A DNA stretch of 64,000 bases. Origin: Paralithodes platypus. Its lineage: Eukaryota > Arthropoda > Malacostraca > Decapoda > Lithodidae. Where the stretch lies: assembly GCA_032716605.1 (NCBI GenBank), contig CM064506.1, positions 16,751,779 to 16,815,778 of the forward strand. The letters run 5' to 3'. Made by a program: the position numbers and the translations under genes. The notes below the pieces were generated by a model. It saw nothing but the letters and a program-made list of their open reading frames with translations. It was not told where the DNA came from and made no database searches. Below, piece by piece: positions 56,790 to 64,000 of this stretch. The number at the start of each line of letters is the position of its first letter. The stretch's first letter is position 1.

Positions 56790-57221
56790 TACTCTCTTTT
56801 TCTTACAGTTTCTTACAGTAGATCCTCTGGAAAAAGGCAAACTATGCCTGTGTATCCAGCTCAGTACCAGTACTTGCACTGCTGCGGTCGTTCACGGTGT
56901 TGGCGGCGGCGGTAGCAGACGCAACATTTTTACTATTCTGTATTTTTGTTTTATAATCAAACTTCAAATCTTGTCTTCCCCATGCTTTATCAAGATTACT
57001 TTCAAACTCCCTTATTGATTCGGAATCGACTACATACTGGGGCAGTGCATTCCACTCATTTACCACTCTATCACAAAATGAGTTCTTCGCCTTCTCAAGC
57101 CTATTTCTTTCTTTGTAAATTTTCTTAGAGTGTCCTCTCGTTCTTGTTCCCTCCCGCATCAAGAAGATACCTTCACACACATCCTCATCGTACTTTCCTG
57201 ACACTATCTTAAAAGTCTCTT
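56790..57221 (-). mobile_element. CR1-like LINE 3' end inserted in the endonuclease of a relative
   Basis: The minus-strand frame 57204-56842 reads SGKYDEDVCEGIFLMREGTR, RNRLEKAKNSFCDRVVNEWN and ALPQYVVDSESIREFESNLD, the C-terminal end of CR1-type polyproteins. The 3' UTR after it shares CACAGGCATAGTTTGCC-type sequence with the copy ending at 45.4 kb. It separates two halves of an endonuclease of the same family, so it is a later 5'-truncated insertion. Confidence 0.75.
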
Positions 57222-57580
57222 TTACTTAATCTCTTTATCACTAATTTCTTGTAAAAGTTGGAGAAGCTTTGTGTTGTTATCGTCACTGCTGTTGGGGCTC
57301 CTGTATACAGATGTTATGTGTACACTTTCATTACCACACTTCAACTTTATGCTACGGTGTTCACTATAGTTTGTTTCTAGTTGTATATTATTGAACACCA
57401 CCCCTTCCCTAGCATACAATAGTAGTCCTCTTCCTTCGTCGGCACACAGATTTTGCTTGACAATCTCATATCCCTCTATACTATACTCCTGTGCAGATTT
57501 TTCATACTTATAATTCTTTGGTTTAACTTCCTGTAATGCTATTATATGTGGAGTATATTCCATTAGTTTTAATCTTTCAC

Positions 57581-58490
57581 TTAACCCATTGGCTGCGGGA
57601 GACGTTCCCGAACGCCATGGCAATTTACAGCAATTTACAGGCTTTTAACCCTCCAGCCCCGGCTATGTATTATATATATATTCCCCGAAATCCGGGGGTT
57701 TTGGCCGAAAAACGTCTACGCCTAGGCTACCACATCTTTGTTATTTGGCTTGCTTCCGCATTCCCGCGCATCCCCAAGCGTAGATGTGTTTCGTACCTGT
57801 AGAATGGCGTTAAGTAGAGCTCTCTAAGTCAACTGGTTCAGTTGTGATGATGATTTCATTGGAGATAACTTTATGGCAAAAACAGCCACTTTACACTACT
57901 TTTCGATACTTAACAATAACATACAGGCACACACGAACAAGCGACGCACTCCTTCTTGTGGCCAGAGATGCGGGGCGTCGGTCCAGCTGGCTGTTGTTTA
58001 CATGCGTCGGACGTACGCCTAGCACACCAAGCTTACAGGCTTTGAGCTCATGGGTCTTTAAGAGCCCTTCCGGGTAGCTCGGGTGTGTTTTTTATGGGCG
58101 TTCAAGAGCCCTTCCGAGTCTGGAGGGTTAAGGCCTCTAAAAACCTGTAAAATCGAGCGCAAGGAAGCAGGACCACGACAGGCCACACGTCCTTCTCTCA
58201 GCCAGGCAGCTGAGGCACTGAGGGCTCTGAGTCAGAGTCTCGGGATATATACAGTGCTGCCAAAGGCAAATTTAGCGAGACATTAGCAAGTATTGGTAAT
58301 TTTAGCAAATGTCTATGGTAACGCTGCGGGTGAACCCCGCGAGCTATAATACTCATTTTGGTGTAATTTTGAAGCTACAGTATTGTCTTCTAGTTTTCGG
58401 CTGAATACATTTAATTTAATTCAGATACTTGCCTAATCAATCAGGAGTGCCTGAATGAGCCCTAATATGGCGGAAATATGCCCGCACCGT
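57581..58490. mobile_element. TTAA MITE family E, copy 2, opened by MITE D
   Basis: The left end TTAACCCATTGGCTGCGGG is at 57581. The interior continues after the nested element with sequence matching 29878-30298 up to ATATGCCCGCA at about 58487; the right TTAA is missing because a LINE tail starts there. Confidence 0.75.
57645..58131. mobile_element. TTAA MITE family D, copy 2 (487 bp), nested
   Basis: TTAACCCTCCAGCCCCGG at 57645 and TGGAGGGTTAA ending at 58131. It is closely similar to 18672-19157 and nested in MITE E at a TTAA. Confidence 0.9.
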
Positions 58491-58493
58491 AAG

Positions 58494-59550
58494 TGTTGTT
58501 GTTCCCTAAGCTGCCTGGCCGAACAGCCCTGAGTCCCTGAGGAAGGCCATGGCCACGATCGGGCTTTCCCACAGAGCTCTCATTGAGTATAGATTGTGTT
58601 GTTGACGTAAGTGGTTGTGTGAAATGCAGTCTTCTATGATGTGTTTAATGGTATGGGGTGCTGGGTTACATCCCGGGCAGGTGTCGACAACGGAGTCATC
58701 CAGTCTCTTCTGATAGCTCAGGAGAGCTGGATGGTGTCCGCATCTCAGCCTGGCCAGGTGGACTCTGTCCTCGCGAGGAAGGGAGGATTCGGAAGGATGG
58801 ATTTTGGGAGGTCGTGCTTGCAGCTGCGTGTTGTCTGTGAGTGAGCGGATGGATCAGCGAGAGATATGAGTATGGATGTGCTTCTGGAAGTTGGTTCGGG
58901 GTGGGCAGGGAGGGAGAGAGGACAGTAATTGTATGTGATACCGTGTGCTGGGTGTTGTTTTGATATTTCTTGGTGTCTGTGGGTGTGTTGCCATGTAGTT
59001 TAGTGGGTGGTCCTGGTTCGTGGAGGCTGCTGCCAGGAATTGAGTGCCTCTCATGTCCAGATGGTCTTTGACTTTGAGGATTTTGGTTTCTTGATTAAGG
59101 TGATCTGTGGGTGCAGTAGCTGTGCAGCCTGTAATGATCTTCAGGGCTTTGTTTTGAATAGTCTGTAAGATCTTATGATGTGATTCAGCTAGGTTAGAAG
59201 CCCAGGCTGGGCTTGCGTATTCCATCACTGATCTTATGTATTGTTTATATACTGTGGTGGTGGTTTCTTTGTTGTGTCCAAATTTTGTGTGAGCAAGTGA
59301 CCTGAGGGCGTTAAGTCTAGGTGTCAGTTTCTTTTTAATGTTTGTGGTGTGCTGTTTGAATGTCATATGAGTATCATATGTTACTCCTAGGATTTTGGGT
59401 GTGTGTGTATGTGTTAGGGGTGTGTTGTTTATGGTGAGTTGAGGGATGTATTCGTGTTCTCCTGTCCAGCTTGTGAGCAGGGTTGCGGTGGATTTGGTTG
59501 GGGCTAACACCATAAGTGTTAACTCTAGTTGCTTATCTAAACTAAATATT
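58494..59550 (-). mobile_element. LINE 3' end with (AAC)n tail (likely SINE partner)
   Basis: The minus-strand frame 59573-58854 encodes a post-RT region (LAPTKSTATLLTSWTGEHEY, KILGVTYDTHMTFKQHTTNI, YIRSVMEYASPAWASNLAES, IIQ-like QTIQNKALKIITGCTATAPT). After one in-frame TGA (58856-58854) it continues in the same frame: REDRVHLARLRCGHHPALLS, the zinc knuckle CPGCNPAPHTIKHIIEDC, and ALWESPIVAMAFLRDSGLFG to a TAG near 58512, then (AAC)n. The RT catalytic region is missing, so the copy is 5'-truncated. Its last ~85 bp match the tails of the four 0.5-kb SINEs. Confidence 0.85.
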
Positions 59551-60035
59551 GGGAGGTTTGACGTACCTCCCAACCTACCAAATAGGAAAACCTACTATTT
59601 GGTAGTAGTCTTGGAAAATCCAACGTCAAGGCTATTAACCTAATTGCAATGACGACTTGTCTATTTTGACTGCTATGTCGTCATTCCAACCGCGGTTAAA
59701 AAGAAAACGTCTAGAGTCTACTCCTTATCTTGCTCTAGGAGACGTTGTACATTAACCAAAACTACCACCGAAGGTGAAAAAAGCATAGAAGAGAAGAAAA
59801 AGGGGTTTACCTTAGTTACCGCTTAAGGCCCATCCCGTGTTCCGTCATGTGCAGATCCCTGTCGAACGTGTGCATGAGCGACCCTCTCTTGTCATCACAT
59901 CTCACGTCAGCAGAAGAACGCGGATGGGCAGGGGTCCGGCGTGAGGGAGGGTATTATGTACGTTGGATTTTCCAAGACTACTACCAAATAGTAGGTTTTC
60001 CTATTTGGTAGGTTGGGAGGTACGTCAAATCTCCC
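59551..60035. repeat. Inverted repeat, 76-bp arms, one mismatch
   Basis: 59551-59626 and 59960-60035 are reverse complements (ACGTTGGATTTTCCAAGACT on the right arm). Each arm contains the palindrome CTACCAAATAG/CTATTTGGTAG. A partial third copy, direct relative to the left arm, lies at 60041-60074. The 330-bp loop has no supported gene. It could be the terminal structure of the DIRS-type element next to it or an unrelated foldback. Confidence 0.85.
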
Positions 60036-60534
60036 AATTTGTTAGTAGTCTTGGCAAATCCAACGTCAAGGCTGCATAACAAATAGGAGGAGGACATCCA
60101 AGCCCAACCTACCAAAAAAACCAATGCATAAAACAAAATTACGAATGACCAAGACACAATTTAAACAAGAGAGTTTAATAAAAGAGTGAAAAACTGAGGA
60201 GTAGCTAAAAAGAACAGTTTTAACACATGCCCGTCATTCATAGTAATGCAAAAACATAGACTTGTCTGAAACCAAAAAGGTACTGTACCCAAAATCCCTT
60301 TTCTTCAAAAACCAACAAAAACAGTGAACACAAGAACAAAACACAATTTTCAATGTGGCAAAAACACTTATGTACTGGAACAATACATAATCCCAAACTT
60401 GCAATCCAGTGTTGCAAACCCATACCCCCCCCCCCCCCCCCTTTGTCAAAAAAACAAAGGAAAAGAATGAGGGACAAGGGGGGAAGACCAGGGATCTTCG
60501 CCAGAGCACCAGGAAACACGACCCCCGAGAGCAA

Positions 60535-61842
60535 TCACCGGCCGAGGGGGTCGAACACTGGACACGGAGAGGTAGGAGGAGAGGAAGGAATTGATAGAAG
60601 ACCACAAAACCGCTGAGGCGAAGGCAGGGAAGGATCGACGTGGCAGGAACCGGAAGGAGGCAGCAAAGGATCTGACATCGCGCGCAGAACCCCTACAAAA
60701 CAGGGTGACGGGCACGAACGGTCCGACAAACGTGGCGGCCCAGCTGCACCTGCTAGAGCCTCCCACCTGTCCGAGGAGACACCCACACAGCAGTACCCGA
60801 AGGCGGCGCCACAGACGCAACAGAGGAGTGCAAGGCTGACACCGGGCACAACACATGGCGAGGATGCCCACGCCGTAAAGCCTGGACGGCGAAAGGCTGG
60901 AAAACGGGGGCCTCCCTCCCATGCGTGGTAACAAAAGGCGGGGAGGAGGCGAACGAGACGCCATGCAAGGACTGGGAGAATCGCACGCAGTCCCGGGGCC
61001 GTGACAATGCCGCTAGTGCGGACACCCGATCCCCAGTGGCCAGAGCGACAAGGAAGAGTGGACGCCCGAGCAACGGAACCGGCGTAGCGGCCCTTGTATA
61101 CGTGGGGGAAGCCAGAAGGACCAGAGCCCGCCCCAGATCCCACAGCGGAGGGACCTGGCGCGGAGGCGGTCGATCCCGGAAGGCAGCCGTCAGGAAGGAA
61201 TCCAGCACCTGTGGCGGAACGACCAGCCCAGCGACGGACCCAAAGAACCCCCCGGACGGCAGACAAGAGGGTACGTATAGCGTCGACTGGAAAGCGACGT
61301 GTACGGAAGAGGTGAAACAAGGAGCGTAGGACGAGGGAAGGAGAGCCAACTGGCAGGCGAGTGGCCTGTAGCCACCTAGTAAAAGACCTCCAGCGGGACC
61401 CATAAGTCCCCCAAGGAGAAGACGGCCAGGAACGCTGCAGGAAGTCAGTCAGGGCCCGGCCAGGGACCGGGAGCCACCGTGCCTCATGAACAAGCACGAT
61501 GCGAAGGCCAAAGAGGTCCGCAGGACCCCAACCTAGCCCAAGTGGAAGCCGGAGACAGCTAGAGGGACCGGACTCAGGCACCACCGCGGCAACCGGACGG
61601 ACCAAGTCCGTGCCGGCCACAGAGGCGCGAGGAGCCAGACGCAGCCGTGGTACAGCCGCAGCTTCGCGAGGACTGGGCACATCAACAGCGCGTCTGGTGG
61701 CGGAAAGATGGATATCGACCGCCACCTGTACCAGGCGACCATGAAAGCGTCCGGACCCCCCCCGGAGCGCGAGGCCGGAGGGAGAGGTCCAGAGGCAACT
61801 GGCGCGGCACCCCCGATGCGAACAAGGCGACCTCCGGAACAC
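60535..61842 (-). pseudogene. DIRS tyrosine recombinase, broken in three frames
   Basis: The N-terminal core-binding part reads WGTYGSRWRSFTRWLQATRL and LFHLFRTRRFPVDAIRTLLS (61400-61200 region). The catalytic domain opens in another frame with LFLVALATGDRVSALAALSR, whose Arg (61028-61026) is the first catalytic residue. A third frame gives SARDVRSFAASFRF, where the His of the HxxR motif is replaced by Arg (codon 60682-60680), and SFLSSYLS with the terminal Tyr codon at 60574-60572. Motif order and the final YL match DIRS recombinases. Frameshifts and the missing His make it inactive. Confidence 0.82.
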
Positions 61843-62230
61843 CTCAGGAAGCCGCGAGGTCGGCGAACACAGTCCGTTTCATCGCCCATTCTACAAGAAC
61901 GCCCTGCCCTCTCGACAGGGCGGCCGCCCAAAGGGTGGCAGACCCGGGCAGGGAGGAGGCATGCAAGGAGAAGGGGTGTCGGTCCGCGAGGAAGAACAAC
62001 TCCACCGAGACCCCCAATAGAGTCAACGACCTGGAGGACCCCCGCATAAGGAAACAGGGGACAGCTTGTCTTGTCCAACCCGAAGGCCACCGACTTACCC
62101 CGAAGGGCCAGCGCGTGGTCCCGCAGGAAGAACAAAGGAACCAACAATCCGAGGGCATAGACGGGTAAGAGGAGGGAGACCCACCCATCTGCCGGGAAGT
62201 TGACGTCCCAGGTTCGATTGGGAACCTCAC
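61533..62230 (-). pseudogene. DIRS RNase H region
   Basis: Follows the RT, whose frame ends with VWVTTDTSSEVG, the first RNase H Asp motif. Minus-strand blocks include LALRGKSVAFGLDKTSCPLF, MKRTVFADLAAS, DAFMVAWYRWRSISIFPPPD and LMCPVLAKLRLYHGCVWLLA, in the order expected for the DIRS RNase H and its C-terminal extension. Frames change between them. Confidence 0.7.
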
Positions 62231-63258
62231 CCTACCTCGCTCGACGTATCTGTGGTTACCCAGACCGTCGGCGGGGGGGGGGCGGTCCAGGGCACAGCCG
62301 CAGAGAGCGAGCCCCGAGCAACCCAGCGACCGAAGCGTCGGCGAACGGTACGCGGGAGCGGCAGGAGCCGATCCATAGGGGCAACGGAAACACCGCGGTG
62401 CCCATGAGGAGGAGGCGGCGTAGCCAGAGGCTCCCTAAGGGAAGGGGCAGAGCGGCCCAATGCAGCGAACCCACGAACGAGTCCCAGAGCCACCCCGGGA
62501 GGGAGACCGAGTGCAACACGGCGAGGACCGTCCACCGAAGGTGCACCGCGGCCGGCAGACCCCGGGTCACCGTAGCGCCGGACAAAACCCATGCGAGACC
62601 GACCCATGGCACGACACGCGACGGGGTCAAGCGTGACTTGGGAACATCGAAGGGGAACCCTAACCGTGCGATGTTGCGAACGGACTGTGAGGGCGTCGCC
62701 AATGCACAGGCCTAGGGCGTCGGAAACTACCAACCAAACGGCCAAGGAAAACAGGAGCTGGAGCCCGCTCCTGAGGAGAGGACCCAGAGCCTGCCCCACC
62801 AGTGCGGAGAAGATCTGCGGCGCGATGTGGAGACCGAAGGGAAGGCCGTCGAACAGGAACACACGATCGGAAGTCCGAACGGCCAAGAATCGCTGGAAGC
62901 GAGGATGGAGAGGAACGAGCCAAGACACATCCTGGAGGGCCAGCGACACTACCCACGACAGAGGGCACAGGGCCAGGCGTACCAGGGGTGCCGGCAGCAT
63001 CCGAAACCGTGTGTGCACGATGTGCCCGTTGAGGGCCGACAGATCCACCACCGGTCGCATCGCGTCGCAGGGCGGCGACGGAACCAGAAAGACACGGGAG
63101 AGGAAAACCGGGTGACCGGCGGTCAACTCCCTCGACGCTACCCAGCTCGGGCATGGAAGTGAACATGTGGGCCACCTCTGAAGAGATGGGCCGTTGTCGG
63201 TGACAAGAGTGGAGTGGGGGTCTGGACGTCCACCTCCAGGTGAGACCCCTCCGCGCAA
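62227..63258 (-). pseudogene. DIRS reverse transcriptase with lost catalytic aspartates
   Basis: A frame of ~340 codons: PVFLSRVFLVPSPPCDAMRP, VVDLSALNGHIVHTRFRMLP, VVSLALQDVSWLVPLHPRFQ and LFDGLPFGLHIAPQIFSALV are standard DIRS RT blocks. The box that should be YLDDWL reads SLAVWLV (62748-62728): both catalytic aspartates are replaced although the frame is open. The aspartate expected in the VSLDLxDAYW box is also altered (VSLALQDVSW). The protein could not polymerise DNA. Confidence 0.85.
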
Positions 63259-64000
63259 TCCGCCGCCCGAAAACCGCTGAACGCGGAACGCGGTCCAAAC
63301 CCTCGCGAAGATCGCCTGGCGCAGAACGCCTCGAAAAGCCGCAGGTGGTGAACAGACGTCTGGAGGGAACCTAAAGACAAGACAATAAGTCCGTCACCCT
63401 CTGTCGCAAGGGAAAAACCTTGGCGACAGAGGGCTGATCCGAACGGGGGTAGAATAGAACAAAGTTCAAGAACGGGCGCGCTCATCCAGGACCAGAACGC
63501 GCCGTCCAACCCACCGATAGACACAAGAGGAGGCAAAATCAGGGACGACTCCGGGGGAGGGACGGAAGTAGAGCCGTCGACGGATAGTTGTGTGAAGTCG
63601 AAGGCCTCAGCAAACCAGGCCTCCAATGGGAGAGGGTGACCGAGCATGATGGCTAAGCCAGGCGTACCGGCGTCGCACAAACCTGTCCCATAGGAGGACA
63701 GACCCGTCAACACAGCCAGGACTGAACAGCCGGAAGGATGTCAGGGCGGCTGAAGTCTGACCAGAGCGTAGGCCTGCAGAAGGGAGGGGGACCGTAGCAG
63801 GGGTAGGTAGGGTGAGGCGCGGAGGGTGAGTCACCGCCAAGAAGGGCGAGAAGAGGGTCTTCCATCGACACCAAGCGCCCGTCGAAGCGTGACACAACCC
63901 AGCCCTGCATAGCCGACAATCGATCCGAGAGAGGCTATCCCCCCCCCCCCCCCCAGATTGGGCGGCCCGCAGGGGCGAGCGTGAGCGGGACCCACGACAC
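63138..64000 (-). pseudogene. DIRS gag-like region, partial
   Basis: Minus-strand frames 63713-63138 and 63919-63607 are open but frameshifted and lie just upstream of the RT, where DIRS gag is expected. No diagnostic motif is visible; assignment is by position. A poly(C) run at 63938-63953 is present. Confidence 0.4.

Larger units (their letters stand above)
54949..57640 (-). mobile_element. CR1-like LINE, 5' half (endonuclease and linker), multiply interrupted
   Basis: The minus-strand endonuclease begins near 57581 (ERLKLMEYTPHIIALQEVKP, GRGLLLYAREGVVFNN, ITSVYRSPNSSDDN). It is cut at about 57221 and resumes at 56540 with NMPHIKWTNYTI, DCFFTQHITDITRM and GNILDLLFSRDESI, ending in GRSDHACIYVKC (SDH motif). 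An ~22-bp duplication (CTGACATAACAAGGATGAGA) lies at 56385-56430. The RT linker follows at 55851-55630 (ENPKIFWKYMSSKTRTKSRI), is interrupted by a SINE at 55100-55615, and goes on to LVKVPADPPSLWGSQN at about 55085. The RT itself is absent. Confidence 0.82.
60160..64000 (-). mobile_element. DIRS-type (tyrosine recombinase) retrotransposon, decayed
   Basis: The minus strand carries, in order, a gag-like region (from beyond 64000 to ~63140), reverse transcriptase, RNase H and a tyrosine recombinase. This is the arrangement of DIRS/PAT retrotransposons, which integrate by a recombinase instead of an integrase. The region is much richer in GC than the rest of the window, starts beyond the right edge and is broken by frameshifts. 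The 3' boundary (low coordinate) is not fixed; the inverted repeat at 59551-60035 may belong to it. Confidence 0.85.

Noticed and set aside
60353..63162. Plus-strand Arg/Pro/Gly-rich frames of up to 174 codons
   Set aside because: They are antisense to the DIRS genes in GC-rich DNA, where stop codons are rare.

Overview
The window is animal nuclear DNA, most likely from an arthropod and plausibly a decapod or other malacostracan crustacean. There are no bacterial operons or ribosome-binding sites. Blocks of TTAGG repeat (the arthropod telomere unit) recur between 30.6 and 45.0 kb. Microsatellites are abundant, TACTGTA/TACAGTA strings occur throughout, and nearly all the protein-coding signal belongs to transposable elements. 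The organism is an inference; only the repeat and element content is seen directly.

Only two loci look like ordinary host genes. Both are intronless C2H2 zinc-finger genes with nine fingers each: 9546-10562 (+) and 27466-28728 (-). They share architecture, linker style and a repeated acidic N-terminal segment, so they are probably old paralogues.

Region by region: 1-1.1 kb holds the tail of a LINE ending in (GAA)n, split by a TTAA-flanked MITE. 2.3-8.6 kb holds two RTE-like LINE pieces and a Penelope-like retroelement (minus strand) with one RTE copy inserted in it. 11.5-24.4 kb is a nest of terminal-inverted-repeat (TIR) DNA elements, TTAA MITEs and 0.5-kb (AAC)n-tailed SINEs, with insertions three deep in places. 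24.4-31 kb holds tRNA-like sequences, a perfect 193-bp tandem duplication and the second zinc-finger gene. 31.4-34.0 kb is a Tigger/pogo transposon with 23-bp TIRs and a decayed transposase. 34.3-45.1 kb is dominated by inverted repeats at several scales, interstitial TTAGG blocks and a repeated palindromic motif (GAGCCAAG/CTTGGCTC), into which LINE copies have landed. 45.4-48.2 kb is a CR1-like LINE broken by a poly(A)-tailed LINE. 48.3-52.9 kb is a long LINE with SGNH-esterase, endonuclease, reverse transcriptase and C-terminal zinc-knuckle regions, flanked by a 14-bp target duplication and sitting inside a piggyBac-like remnant. 53.6-58.5 kb is another CR1-like copy cut by a SINE, MITEs and its own relatives. 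58.5-59.6 kb is the 3' end of a LINE whose terminal sequence matches the SINE tails. 60.2-64 kb is a GC-rich DIRS-type tyrosine-recombinase retrotransposon (minus strand) that runs off the window.

The window reads as a layered record of transposition rather than a pathway. The best-supported functional relationship is a likely LINE/SINE partnership: four 0.5-kb SINEs share their last ~85 bp and (AAC)n tail with the LINE at 58.5 kb. Nearly every element is broken by frameshifts, deletions or loss of catalytic residues. The LINE at 48.3 kb still keeps an FADD reverse-transcriptase motif and both flanking duplications.
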